A stretch of 64,000 bases of DNA from Candidatus Mailhella excrementigallinarum (lineage in GTDB: Bacteria; Desulfobacterota; Desulfovibrionia; Desulfovibrionales; Desulfovibrionaceae), in NCBI GenBank assembly GCA_944324075.1, contig CALUUZ010000001.1, forward strand, positions 1-64,000, given 5' to 3'. This document shows positions 32,736 through 42,005 of the stretch, in pieces; the first letter of the stretch is position 1, and each line of letters begins with the position of its first letter. The notes under the pieces are model-generated. The model saw nothing but the letters and a program-made list of their open reading frames with translations, ran no database searches and was not told the origin of the DNA. The position numbers and the translations under genes are program-made.

Positions 32736-35504
32736 CTACTCTTCCATCCTCACCACGGTGGAAATAATGCTCATGGCCGAGGACACCGAGGCGTATTCCG
32801 CCTGAAGCGCGGCCATTTCCGGAGAGTCGTGACGCACGCGGCTCATGCTGTGCTGGATCTCCGTCAACTGCGTCTCACCCCGGGCAAAAAGCGTCCGCAT
32901 GCGTTCCGGCTGTCCGCGCATGGCGTCCGCAATATCGGGATTGCGATCCAGAAAGGCTTCCCGCGCGAACCGGTTGACGGCCGAAAGCTCATCGGACCCC
33001 ATATCGCTGAATTCCTGCGCGGAAAAGACTTCATGGGCGCGTTCGTCAAGCTGCGCTCCGACGGAGCGGAACAAGCCGAAAAGCTCGTCAGTACCCAGTT
33101 CTGTCTCACTCAGGCCGTTCCGCAGGCCTGACGGGGCCATGCGCTCCGCGACAGCCGCGCAGGAACGCAGGAAGCCGGCCTTTTTCAGCGTGGAACTGGT
33201 CAAGACCTCATTTTTCCAGTCCGCCGCAAGCTCCGGCGAGAGGCCGAGTTCATCAATCGACGCATACAGGCCCCTCTTGCCCGCCAGGAAGCGATCCACA
33301 ATGCTCTGGTAACCGCCCCTGATCTGTTCCGTGGACGGCATGGCATCCGGGCCTGTTTCCCGCCTGCCGCACTGGTCGTGGATATCCTTGCGCAGATAAC
33401 CAAACCTTCCGCTCTGATCCACTTCCCTCAGATCGAGCCGCGCCCGTATCTCTTCTTCACCCAGGCCCGTGGCGGCGGCCATTCCGGCGTATATATCGGC
33501 CATTCCCTGATTCCAGGCCGTCTGGATATCGTTTTCCACCCGCAGCAGAACGCCCGCTTCAGGCAGGCTGTCCAGAAGCGCCGCCACGGCGGCCCTGTCT
33601 CCGGCGCCGGCAATGGCGTCCGCCAGCTCGGGATGCCGCTGCCGCAGGGCATACGATACGGAGGAAAGCCCGTCCGCATCCACATTCAGGCCCATGCGCC
33701 GCGCCATTTCTCCCAGCAGCCCGCGAAACGCGCCGTTCGCGGCGGCGTCATGGGCGCGAGCCTCAAACAGCGCCGCCAGATCGCCGGATGTGACGGGCGT
33801 TGCGGAAGCGCGTATATCTCTTGCCAGAAGAGTGGATACTGCGCTGCGTTCCCCGGAGTTCCATCCGTTCAGCGCCATGGCGCTGTCTCCGACAGGCAGG
33901 CAGTCCGCTCCGAAGCGTGCCCGCATGTCCGCAACGGCATGATCCAGCGCCAGAGCATGGGCGGGGGGCATCTCCGCCCTGCCCAGCGAAGCGGCCAGAC
34001 TTTCGTTGTGTTCGGCAGGGCGGGGCAGACCGAGCAGCATACTCTGCGCGCACAGCGCGGAATTCATCAGATGCACCCCCTGCTCCAGCAGATTCTCGCT
34101 GGAGGAGCCGCTCAGTTCCATCCCCTTGCCAGCATCAGCCGAAAGCATGTTCATCAATCTGTCCACCAGGTCGGGCCGCGCCGCCAGTGCGTCACTCAGA
34201 CCGGGCACCACATCAAGCATGGCCTGCGCCGCATAAAAACGCGCATCGCCCTGTCCGTCTCCGCCAAGTTCCGCCCAGGCTTCCGGGCCATAGTGAGCAT
34301 GCAGGGCACTCGCGACTTTCGCCCCCAGGCTTTCCATCAGGCCAAGAATTTCCCGATCTCCGAATTCTCCGGCAGGAGCGTTCAGCGCTTCCAGCAGACT
34401 GCGGGCGTTGACACCCGAACCCACGGCATGGAAGCTCGTGAACATATCCCCCTTGTCCAGTGTGCGTTCGCTCAGCGCCTTGCTTTTCCAGTCGTCCGCA
34501 AGCCGTGGGGATAATCCGAGCCTGTCCACCGAAGCGAAAAGCTGCGCCTTCTGGTTCACGAACCTGTCCGCAATGTTGCGGAAGGCGGCGACAAGATCGT
34601 CGCCGCGAGCGGGGTTTTCCCCTTTCAGAACGTCCGCGGCCAGATACACAAAAGAATTTTCCAGCTTGGTGAAGTCCGTCTGCTGCCGGACAAGCGCCTC
34701 ACTCAGCCCGGTGGCCTGCGCAAGGCCGCTGACGGCGCTCTCCTGCGCCCGGGCCTGGGCGTCCGCCACGGCATGGCGCAGCCGCACGTCGTCGGCAATG
34801 CGGGGCATAAACGCTTCCAGCCTCGCGTCAACGGCGGCGCGATCCGCGCATGCGGACAGCGCCGCGGACAATTCGGGAGAATCCCGCAGCAGACTTTGCC
34901 TGATGAGGGCCGGTTTCGCGCCAGCGTAGCCGATTTCCTCGCAACACGCACCTATGCGGGCTTCCAGCACCCGATTCGCCATCAGGGGTGTCCCCTTTTC
35001 CACGATCAGCGCGCGCAAGGCCTGGGGAGAAACCTCTTCCGCAGCAGTGCGCAGGGCGTCTTTCACTCCTTCCAGCAATGCAAGTCTGCCGGGCAGCGTT
35101 TTCAGCGTCATGCCTTCGGGAAGAATATCCGCGCCGAAACGTGCGCGCAGATCGGCAAGGGCTTCACTGACCGCCGCCTGATGGGCCGCAGGCAGCGTTT
35201 CCTTGCCCAGCCCATCCGCCAGCCCTCTGTTGAATGCGTCGGCCCGGGGCGGAGCGGGAGGAAGATGCTCCCCCGCCACCCTGGGCCCGGGAGCCTCGCC
35301 CGCGCGGGCATGGCGGACCAGAGCGCGGATGCCTTCGGAAATACCCAGTGTGGCAATCCCCAGAATCACGCGCCCCGCGACGCTTCTGGCGGAAGGCCGC
35401 GCTCCCCGCAGCTCGGCGGGTGCATCCGCTTCCGCCCGGGGGAGCACCCCCTGCATACCCGGCTGCTGGACACCCGAGCCGCCGACCTGGTTAATTTGTG
35501 ACAT
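32736..35504 (-). CDS. Large two-repeat protein, candidate type III effector
   Basis: 922 residues of unknown family. The N terminus is polar and disordered (MSQINQVGGSGVQQPGMQGV), as in type III substrates, with one weakly hydrophobic stretch near 46-58. Residues ~91-495 and ~499-900 are related: each opens N--LA--LG-----P-AH, then A-AD-RARFGAD-LP, and later has DRF---K---ASID/VDRLGLSP-LA-DWK. The rest is helical and Ala-rich, with no catalytic motif I recognise. ATG 35504 is 7 bases after AAGGGGA, so I prefer it to ATG 35510. The CesT-like chaperone gene follows, which is the main reason to suspect secretion. Confidence 0.7.
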   Translation of the reverse strand: MSQINQVGGSGVQQPGMQGVLPRAEADAPAELRGARPSARSVAGRVILGIATLGISEGIRALVRHARAGEAPGPRVAGEHLPPAPPRADAFNRGLADGLGKETLPAAHQAAVSEALADLRARFGADILPEGMTLKTLPGRLALLEGVKDALRTAAEEVSPQALRALIVEKGTPLMANRVLEARIGACCEEIGYAGAKPALIRQSLLRDSPELSAALSACADRAAVDARLEAFMPRIADDVRLRHAVADAQARAQESAVSGLAQATGLSEALVRQQTDFTKLENSFVYLAADVLKGENPARGDDLVAAFRNIADRFVNQKAQLFASVDRLGLSPRLADDWKSKALSERTLDKGDMFTSFHAVGSGVNARSLLEALNAPAGEFGDREILGLMESLGAKVASALHAHYGPEAWAELGGDGQGDARFYAAQAMLDVVPGLSDALAARPDLVDRLMNMLSADAGKGMELSGSSSENLLEQGVHLMNSALCAQSMLLGLPRPAEHNESLAASLGRAEMPPAHALALDHAVADMRARFGADCLPVGDSAMALNGWNSGERSAVSTLLARDIRASATPVTSGDLAALFEARAHDAAANGAFRGLLGEMARRMGLNVDADGLSSVSYALRQRHPELADAIAGAGDRAAVAALLDSLPEAGVLLRVENDIQTAWNQGMADIYAGMAAATGLGEEEIRARLDLREVDQSGRFGYLRKDIHDQCGRRETGPDAMPSTEQIRGGYQSIVDRFLAGKRGLYASIDELGLSPELAADWKNEVLTSSTLKKAGFLRSCAAVAERMAPSGLRNGLSETELGTDELFGLFRSVGAQLDERAHEVFSAQEFSDMGSDELSAVNRFAREAFLDRNPDIADAMRGQPERMRTLFARGETQLTEIQHSMSRVRHDSPEMAALQAEYASVSSAMSIISTVVRMEE

Positions 35505-35638
35505 AACCATTCCCCTTTCATAATGAATTCATGCGGGATTCAACCCGTATCCGGCCACGGCGCAAACCTGTTCCAGAGAACGGCGGACGGGAGAACGCCT
35601 GCCAGGATTCCAGCAGTATATGTCCTCCTTCTGCCGCT

Positions 35639-35665
35639 GCATATGCCAATAACATTGGCATATGC
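35639..35665. promoter_or_regulatory. 12-bp perfect palindrome, possible operator
   Basis: GCATATGCCAAT (35639-35650) and ATTGGCATATGC (35654-35665) are exact reverse complements across 3 bases. It lies 135 bases upstream of the effector candidate's start, within an AT-rich stretch. It could be a regulator's operator; a terminator is less likely because no gene ends nearby. Confidence 0.5.
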
Positions 35666-36045
35666 CCGCACCTTCACCATACTTGATGCAAAACACATGC
35701 CAAGAGCCTCACCCAGGAGGAATGTCCTTTTCCCGGTATGGGAGAAGAGAAGCGGAAGCAGCGCCTTTCAGGAACGGAGCAGGGGAAAGCGCGGCTTCAT
35801 GACGGCGCGGACGAACCGGATGCGGATATGTGCCGCTCCCGTCCATGCGGAAACCGGACTGACCCGGCAAAAGCGCTCTCCGGCGCAGCGGCACCCATCG
35901 CTTTTTACAGCAGAGCCGGGAAATTCCTGCTGAAGGGAACTATTGCCTCATGACACGACATATTTCGTATTCCGTGTCGGGCTCATTCACGGCGGCTGCT
36001 CCGCCGCGCCATGCTCTCGCACGGCGACCGGCACACCGAAACTTT

Positions 36046-36215
36046 GGAACATTTTGCTTATAAAATGCTCTGCTTCAGTCGAGCGAGGCAAGACTGAAAC
36101 CGCGCCGCAGGAGCAGCCGCAATTCACTTTCGGCGCATGGCTCCGGCGGCGACGTGAAGCCTGCGGGCCGGAACACGGGGCCAAGCCGGCAGATATTTTC
36201 AAATGCCATACGCCC
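36046..36215 (+). repeat. Dispersed repeat family A, copy downstream of livF
   Basis: Starts GGAACATTTTGCTTATAAAA, has GGAGCAGCCGCAATTCACTT and ends GCAGATATTTTCAAATGCCA. It lies 16 bases from the livF stop. Confidence 0.75.
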
Positions 36216-36231
36216 TGGATATTTCGGTGTG

Positions 36232-36939
36232 CTACGCCCCCAGATACGCCTGCTGCACGCTGGGGTTGGCAAGCAGGTTCGCCGCGCTGTCTTCCATGAC
36301 AATGCGCCCGAGTTCCAGCACATAGCCGCGCGAAGCCAGCCTGAGCGCAGCACGGGCATTCTGCTCGACGATAAGAATGGTCACGCCGCTCTCATTGACC
36401 TTGCGGACAGTCTCGAAAATGGCCCTGACCATGAGCGGGGCCAGGCCGAGGGACGGTTCATCCAGAAGAAGGACACGCGGCTGCGCCATAAGCGCGCGGG
36501 CAATGGCCAGCATCTGCTGCTCTCCGCCGGACAGGGTCCCGGCCAACTGCTCGCGGCGTTCATACAGGCGGGGAAACAGCTCGAAAATCCAGTCCCGCGT
36601 GCGGGCCGCGGATTCCCTGTCCCGAATGGTGAAGGCGCCAAGGCGGAGGTTTTCCAGCACGGTAAGCGCGCCGAACACCCGGCGTCCCTCCGGGGACTGA
36701 GCCAGCCCCCGGGTTACGATTTCATGGCTGGGCAGCCTGTGGATATCCTCGCCGCGCAGGCGGATTGCCCCGCTCATCCAGGTGGCGAGTCCGCTGACGG
36801 TCTGAAGCGTTGTGGTTTTGCCCGCGCCGTTCGCGCCGAGAATGCTGACGATTTCGCCCTCATCCACATGCAGGCTGACGCCGTGCAGGACTTCCACCCT
36901 GCCGTATCCGGCATGCAGGTTGTCCAGTTCCAGAAACAT
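36232..36939 (-). CDS. livF: Branched-chain amino-acid ABC transporter ATPase LivF
   Basis: One of two ATPases of a high-affinity Leu/Ile/Val-type importer. The 235 residues show Walker A GANGAGKTT (about 36-44), signature LSGGEQQMLAIARALM, Walker B VLLLDEPSLGLAPL and the H-loop region. It is the last gene of the livJ-H-M-G-F block and is separated from livG by 58 bases, a looser link than between the other genes. Confidence 0.95.
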   Translation of the reverse strand: MFLELDNLHAGYGRVEVLHGVSLHVDEGEIVSILGANGAGKTTTLQTVSGLATWMSGAIRLRGEDIHRLPSHEIVTRGLAQSPEGRRVFGALTVLENLRLGAFTIRDRESAARTRDWIFELFPRLYERREQLAGTLSGGEQQMLAIARALMAQPRVLLLDEPSLGLAPLMVRAIFETVRKVNESGVTILIVEQNARAALRLASRGYVLELGRIVMEDSAANLLANPSVQQAYLGA

Positions 36940-36997
36940 GCTGTCTCCCCTTATGCGGGCGCCGTCTGCCGGCCCCCGGCGCTGGAGTCAAAAGGAT

Positions 36998-37762
36998 TCA
37001 GTCATCCTGTCCGAGGTAGGCCTCGATGACGCGGGGGTCATTCCGAACCTCTCCGGGCAGTCCGTCGGCTATTTTCGCTCCGTATTCCAGCACGACCAGT
37101 TTCTCGCACACCTTCATTACCAGCCCCATGTCATGTTCGATGAGCATGACGGTAATGCCGCGATCCCGGATGGCTCTGATCAGCCGGACCAGAACGGCGG
37201 TTTCCGGCTGATTCATGCTGCCTGCGGGTTCGTCCAGAATGATCAGCGCAGGATCGGATGCCAGAGCCCGCGCCATTTCCAGCAGGCGCTGATTTCCGTA
37301 AGAAAGACTCCCCGCCTCTTCGTCGTGACACTCCGCCAGGCCGACGAATTCCAGCTCGCTCATGGCGCGTTCCCGGGCCTCTTTCTCCTCGCGCCGCTGG
37401 GCCGGAGTGCGGAACATGGAGGCCAGCATGCCGGAACTCATGCGGCAGTGACGGCCTGCCAGAACATTTTCCAGCACGGGCAGAGAGGGGAAAAGCCGGA
37501 TGGACTGAAAGGTGCGGGCAATCCCCATGTCCACGATGCAGTGCGGCTTGCGGCCCACCAGCGACTGCCCGCGGAAGAGGATTTCACCCCGATCCGGCGT
37601 ATAGTTGCCTGTAATCAGGTTGAACACCGTGGTTTTGCCCGCCCCGTTGGGACCGATGATGCCCATGACGCTGCCCTGCTCCACGGAGAAGGAGACGTCA
37701 TTGACCGCCACAAGACCGCCAAAGGTCTTGGTCACGCCGGAAAGATTCAGCAGATCGCTCAT
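36998..37762 (-). CDS. livG: Branched-chain amino-acid ABC transporter ATPase LivG
   Basis: The second ATPase, 254 residues. Walker A is GPNGAGKTT (about residues 39-47), the signature is LSYGNQRLLEMARALA and Walker B is LIILDEPAGSMNQPE. The LivG-type insert RTFQSIRLFPSLPVLENVLA distinguishes it from LivF. The start overlaps the livM stop (ATGA), indicating coupled translation. Confidence 0.95.
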   Translation of the reverse strand: MSDLLNLSGVTKTFGGLVAVNDVSFSVEQGSVMGIIGPNGAGKTTVFNLITGNYTPDRGEILFRGQSLVGRKPHCIVDMGIARTFQSIRLFPSLPVLENVLAGRHCRMSSGMLASMFRTPAQRREEKEARERAMSELEFVGLAECHDEEAGSLSYGNQRLLEMARALASDPALIILDEPAGSMNQPETAVLVRLIRAIRDRGITVMLIEHDMGLVMKVCEKLVVLEYGAKIADGLPGEVRNDPRVIEAYLGQDD

Positions 37763-38874
37763 GATGCCCCTCTCCCGCCTGCCGGCTTTGCGTCCGTTCC
37801 ATCATCCGGTCCGTTCAGCGCAGATCCGCCTGCCGGCCATGTCTCCGCCGCTCCGGAACGCCGGGAAGCGAAAAAGCCGCTCACGTCATATCGCCGGGGC
37901 GCAGGGGGCAGGATGCCCTGGGGTCTGATGATCATCATGATCATCAGGGCCAGACCGAACACAAGCATGCGCGCCTGCGCGAAATCGCGGAATATCTCGG
38001 GCAGGCCGAATACCAGAAAGGCCCCGAGAATCACGCCGGTAAGACTGCCTCCGCCCAGGATGACCGCCGCGAACAGCAGCACCGAATCCCAGAATGTGAA
38101 GGAACTCGGTGAGATGATGGTCATCTTGGCGGCGAACAGCGTGCCTGTCATGCCTGCCCAGAAGGCTCCCAGCACAAAGGCCATGAGCTTGTAGTGAGCC
38201 ACATCAATGCCGCAGCCTTCGGCTGCGATGTCGTCTTCCCTTATGCAGGAGAGCGCCCGCCCGAAGCGGGAGTTGTGCAGCCACCAGAACAGCAGGACGG
38301 TAACGCCCACGCCGCCCCAGATCAGGTAGTAGAAGTCGATGCCCTTCCTGATCTTCATTCCGAAAATCTCGGGCCGCGCGATGCCGAAAATGCCGTTGGC
38401 CCCGCCGGTCAGCCCGCCGGGGTCATTGGTCAGCGTAATCCGCACAATCTCCACAATGCCGATGGTTACCACCAGCAGATAATCTCCGCGCAGGTGGATG
38501 ATGGGCCGCGCCACAACCAGAGCGAACAGCGCGGCCGCCGCTCCCGCCGCGGGAAGCAGCCAGAGCACCGGAACTCCGAAACGGGTGTTCAGAATGGCCG
38601 TGACATATGCGCCCACGGCATAGAAGGCCGCATGCCCCATGTTGAATATCCCGGTCTGTCCGAGAATGACATTAAGCGAGAGGGAGAGCATCACCCCCAG
38701 GCCTATGCTCACAAATACGTCAATCCAGTACAGATTCATGATCCGGGGCAGCACGGCCATGACCGCGACGGCAAGCAGTACGGCGGGAACGCGCAGCGCG
38801 GGCGGCAGACGGAACCTGCGTCCGGCGTCCGTTCCTCCGTTCCGGGCCTTGTTCAGAACATCCGGCGCGCTCAT
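37759..38874 (-). CDS. livM: Branched-chain amino-acid ABC transporter permease LivM
   Basis: Inner-membrane permease of 371 residues with about 8-10 helices. Family segments: NVILGQTGIFNMGHAAFYAV, RGDYLLVVTIGIVEIVRITL and RPQGILPPAPRRYD near the end. The C-terminal ~40 residues after that are polar and probably cytoplasmic. It overlaps both livH (start) and livG (end) by four bases. Confidence 0.95.
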   Translation of the reverse strand: MSAPDVLNKARNGGTDAGRRFRLPPALRVPAVLLAVAVMAVLPRIMNLYWIDVFVSIGLGVMLSLSLNVILGQTGIFNMGHAAFYAVGAYVTAILNTRFGVPVLWLLPAAGAAAALFALVVARPIIHLRGDYLLVVTIGIVEIVRITLTNDPGGLTGGANGIFGIARPEIFGMKIRKGIDFYYLIWGGVGVTVLLFWWLHNSRFGRALSCIREDDIAAEGCGIDVAHYKLMAFVLGAFWAGMTGTLFAAKMTIISPSSFTFWDSVLLFAAVILGGGSLTGVILGAFLVFGLPEIFRDFAQARMLVFGLALMIMMIIRPQGILPPAPRRYDVSGFFASRRSGAAETWPAGGSALNGPDDGTDAKPAGGRGAS

Positions 38875-39776
38875 AGCTTTTCGGCCACCCTTTCGCCGAG
38901 AATGCCCGTGGGCCTGATGATGAGAATGAGAATAAGCACCAGGAAGGAAAGGGCATCTTTCCAGGCCATGGTCAGATAGGCCGCCCCCAGAGTCTCAATG
39001 AGTCCGAGCAGCATGCCGCCCAGCATCGCGCCGGGAATATTCCCTATGCCGCCGAGGATGGCGGCGGTGAATGCCTTGAGCCCGTAAGAAAACCCCATAT
39101 CAAAGGATATCTGCCCGTAGGTCAGGCCGACCATCACGCCGGCCACACCGCCCAGCCCGGGACCGATGAGAAAGACCAGCGCGATGATGCGATCCACATT
39201 GATGCCCATCAGCCGCGCCGCGCCCTGATCAATGGCCGCCGCCCGGATGGCCGTGCCCAGCCTGGTGCGGTTGATGAACCAGTACAGAGCCAGCATGAGC
39301 AGCACGGACGCGGCGATGATCACAATGCGGATGGCCGGAATCCCCATGCCGAAAAGGTGGAGAATGGTGTCGGGCCGCATGGTTTCGGGGTAGACATAGT
39401 ACTTCGCGCCCCAGATGAGCATGACCGCGTTCTGGAAAAAAATGGAAGCTCCCAGCGCGGACACCACGGCGGAAAGTCTCCCCGCCGAGCGCAGAGGCCT
39501 GTACGCCGCGCGTTCCAGCAGCCAGCCGAGCAGGGCCACCAGCCCCATGACCATGACGGCCACCAGCGTCACCGCCGCCCATGCGGGCACCTTTCCCGCC
39601 AGCCCCAGACTGACGAACAGCGTCATGCCGAGGTAGGCCCCTATGGTGAACAGATCCCCGTGCGCGAAGTTGATCAGCTTGAGCACCCCGTACACCATGG
39701 TGTACCCGAGCGCCACCAGGGCATAGATGCCGCCGATGGCCAGCCCGTTCACAAGTTGTTGCAGAAATTGATCCAT
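38871..39776 (-). CDS. livH: Branched-chain amino-acid ABC transporter permease LivH
   Basis: Inner-membrane permease of 301 residues. It starts MDQFLQQLVNGLAIGGIYAL and continues VALGYTMVYGVLKLINFAHG, the LivH hallmark; GIGNIPGAMLGGMLLGLIET and RPTGILGERVAEKL close it. I use ATG 39776: the longer frame upstream is repeat-derived sequence. A repeat A copy lies between livJ and this gene. Confidence 0.95.
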   Translation of the reverse strand: MDQFLQQLVNGLAIGGIYALVALGYTMVYGVLKLINFAHGDLFTIGAYLGMTLFVSLGLAGKVPAWAAVTLVAVMVMGLVALLGWLLERAAYRPLRSAGRLSAVVSALGASIFFQNAVMLIWGAKYYVYPETMRPDTILHLFGMGIPAIRIVIIAASVLLMLALYWFINRTRLGTAIRAAAIDQGAARLMGINVDRIIALVFLIGPGLGGVAGVMVGLTYGQISFDMGFSYGLKAFTAAILGGIGNIPGAMLGGMLLGLIETLGAAYLTMAWKDALSFLVLILILIIRPTGILGERVAEKL

Positions 39777-39875
39777 GTGTGATCCAAGAAAGTTCTTCGG
39801 GCCGCTTCTTCCGCAGCCGCGCAGTGCCGGGAGAGGTGCCGCTCCCCCGGCACTGCGCCGGGCAAAGCCCTGCAT

Positions 39876-40092
39876 GGGAGCATTTCGCGTTTGAACATGG
39901 CGCCTGCCGGGACCCCGTGTCCCGGCCGCAGGTTTCGCGCCTGAAACCGAAGCTGTACGCCGCGAGTGAATTGCGGCTGTCCGGCATCGCGGCGCCCTTA
40001 TCCGTCAGCGCAAAGCGCTTTGCGGATGAGGAGAGCAGAGATGAGTCCCGTTCCGCTCGACTTCGCAGAGCATTTCAGGAGCGAACCCCCTA
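39876..40092 (-). repeat. Dispersed repeat family A, long subtype, inside the liv operon
   Basis: On the + strand it starts GGGAGCATTTCGCGTTTGAA and ends AGAGCATTTCAGGAGCGAAC just before the livJ stop (TAG). It contains GTACGCCGCGAGTGAATTGC and the long-subtype block GCGCAAAGCGCTTTGCGG, which forms its own hairpin. Confidence 0.75.
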
Positions 40093-41208
40093 TTGCTTGA
40101 TGACGAATCTGCCCTCGGGGCTGACCGTATAAAGCTGATAGAGATCCCCCACGCGATCCCCCCTGGCGCTGAAGGAGAACGTGCCGGTAATGCCGGTATA
40201 ATCCTTGAGTCCGGTCTTCAGATATTCGGCCATGGCTTCGGAACTGCCGTCCGTATGGCGCAGGGCTTCAACCAGCACGTTGAAGGCGTCGCCCGCAAGC
40301 AGCGCCCATACGGAATTGGGCAGACTATTGTACGCTTTGGTGTACGCTGCAATAAAGGCCTTGCCCTTTTCCGTCACCAGATCGGCGGGAACGGGAGGGC
40401 TGAAGAACAGAAAGCCTTCACAGGAGGAAAGCCCGGCAATCTGCACGAGGTCGGCGTTGTTCACGGAGTCGCCGCCCATCATGGGCACATTCCAGCCCAT
40501 TTCCTTTTTCTGACGGAGCAGCAGCCCCGCTTCGGGGTAATAACCGGGGTAGAAGAACAAATCCGGTTCGGCGGCACGCAGTCTGGTCAGAATGGGAGAG
40601 TAATCGCGCTCCTTGGGCGTCAGCGCGTCGAAGAACACCACCTGTACGCCTTCCTCCTCCAGCACGGCCCGCGTTTCCTCGGCCAGCCCCTTGGAATAGG
40701 AGGAGTTGTCATGCACAATCGCTATCTTTCCGTAACCCAGATTCTTGATGTACTGAGCGGCCACCCTGCCCTGCTCGTCGTCGCGGGGGCTGGTGCGGAA
40801 GAAATATTCCATGCCCTTTTCCGTAAGACGCACGCTGGTGGCTCCGGTGGCGATATGCAGTATTTCGGATTCGTCCAGAATGCTCTGGGCCGCTTCCGTA
40901 ACTGCGGAACCATAGGTGCCGATCACCGCCGACACTCCGGCAATGGCCAGCTTCTGCGCGGCGAGAGCGGCAGTGCGGGGGTCCCCGCCGTCGTCTTCGA
41001 CCACAAGTTCAAGCTGCCTGCCGTTGATGCCGCCCGCTGCGTTCACTTCATCAGCGAGCAGACTGACGATCTGCTTCATATCCTGGCCTTCGCTGGCCCA
41101 ACTGCCGGTCAGAGGACACATCAGACCGATTTTGATGGTGTCGGCGTGAGCGGCAAGGGGCAGAACCAGCCCCAGAGCGCCGAGAACGAGGGAGCGCAAA
41201 AGTTTCAT
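40090..41208 (-). CDS. livJ: Branched-chain amino-acid ABC transporter substrate-binding protein
   Basis: Periplasmic binding protein of 372 residues. The signal peptide (MKLLRSLVLGALGLVLPLAA, cleavage after AHA) is followed by the LivJ/K fold with IKIGLMCPLTGSWASEGQDM, DEVNAAGGINGRQLELVVED and ATGATSVRLTEKGMEYFFRT. It is first in the operon. A repeat A copy with strong hairpins sits between it and livH, which may lower transcript levels of the membrane and ATPase genes relative to this abundant component. The ligand could be another amino acid or amide. Confidence 0.94.
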   Translation of the reverse strand: MKLLRSLVLGALGLVLPLAAHADTIKIGLMCPLTGSWASEGQDMKQIVSLLADEVNAAGGINGRQLELVVEDDGGDPRTAALAAQKLAIAGVSAVIGTYGSAVTEAAQSILDESEILHIATGATSVRLTEKGMEYFFRTSPRDDEQGRVAAQYIKNLGYGKIAIVHDNSSYSKGLAEETRAVLEEEGVQVVFFDALTPKERDYSPILTRLRAAEPDLFFYPGYYPEAGLLLRQKKEMGWNVPMMGGDSVNNADLVQIAGLSSCEGFLFFSPPVPADLVTEKGKAFIAAYTKAYNSLPNSVWALLAGDAFNVLVEALRHTDGSSEAMAEYLKTGLKDYTGITGTFSFSARGDRVGDLYQLYTVSPEGRFVIKQ

Positions 41209-41512
41209 AAGACAACATCCTGTGAGAGGGTGTGGAGACTCAAGGCGGAATCATATCGCGTATTCAGGAAAAACGAAAGTCCCGCGCGGCGTCCCCCGGC
41301 GGGAAATATCCCTTCTCCGTTCCGAATGCAAAAAAACGAACATCACTGGAGACTGCGTCAGTCTCCGCGTATGTGAAGCAAAAGAAAATCCCGGAATGTT
41401 CCTTACATAATCTTCCACATGCTCTTTTACAGCATTATAACCTTGCCATATGAAGGCAAGTGCCATAATAATAATTCTGCCTGCTGAAAATTCTATCACT
41501 GAGGATGTTATT

Positions 41513-41923
41513 ATGGAAGATTACCTGAAGCATGCCCTGGAGATTGTCAAGGCGCAGGCCTCTGTCCGCGTCATGGAAGAAGATGCCATTATTTCCATGG
41601 TAAGGGCCGTGGCCGCAAGTCTCAAACAGCTTGAAGAAGAACCCGAAGCCGTTGTCGAAGAGCGCGTCCCTGTCATGGAGCCCTCAAAGTCCATCAAGGA
41701 AAAATCCGTAACCTGCCTTGAATGCGGAAAAACCTTTAAAATCATCACCAAAAAGCATCTCGCCACGCATTCCCTCGATGCGGCAGGCTATCGTGAAAAG
41801 TGGGGATTCAAAAAGAATACTCCGCTGGTGTGCAAGGAACTGCAGCGCGAACGCCGCAAGAAGATGAAGGACATGCAACTGTGGGAAAAGCGCCGTATTG
41901 TGCGCGGCGCGAAAGAGGAATAG
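41513..41923 (+). CDS. Ros/MucR-family zinc-finger transcription regulator
   Basis: 136 residues, starting MEDYLKHALEIVKAQASVRV. The Ros-type C2H2 finger is CLECGKTFKIITKKHLATHS, and the usual AAGYREKWGF-like helix follows it. MucR proteins bind AT-rich promoters and silence or modulate surface and virulence genes. ATG 41513 has GAGG 8 bases upstream. The 300-bp upstream region (41209-41512) is AT-rich, with a CTTGCC/GGCAAG stem at 41442-41460 that could be an autoregulatory site; no other gene lies there. Confidence 0.92.
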   Translation: MEDYLKHALEIVKAQASVRVMEEDAIISMVRAVAASLKQLEEEPEAVVEERVPVMEPSKSIKEKSVTCLECGKTFKIITKKHLATHSLDAAGYREKWGFKKNTPLVCKELQRERRKKMKDMQLWEKRRIVRGAKEE

Positions 41924-41940
41924 CGGCGTCCGGGCTTTAC

Positions 41941-41982
41941 TGCGAAAAGGGGGACAGGCCTTTGCCTGTCCCCCTTTTCGCA
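41941..41982. terminator. Perfect 19-bp bidirectional terminator
   Basis: Arms 41941-41959 and 41964-41982 are exact reverse complements with a CTTT loop; the stem holds AAAAGGGGGACAGGC. It lies between convergent mucR-type and alkylsulfatase genes and offers a T-run on both strands. Confidence 0.85.
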
Positions 41983-42005
41983 GACGAAACGCCGCCTGTT
42001 CCGCG

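Larger units (their letters stand above)
35505..36231. other. Long intergenic region between the effector candidate and livF
   Basis: About 0.7 kb. It holds an AT-richer stretch with a 12-bp palindrome (35639-35665) and a repeat A copy (36046-36215). A 136-codon + strand frame (35523-35933) lacks a ribosome-binding site and protein-like character and is not called. Confidence 0.5.

Noticed and set aside
35523-35933. 136-codon plus-strand frame upstream of the effector candidate
   Set aside because: No ribosome-binding site, no recognisable domain, and it overlaps the palindrome region.
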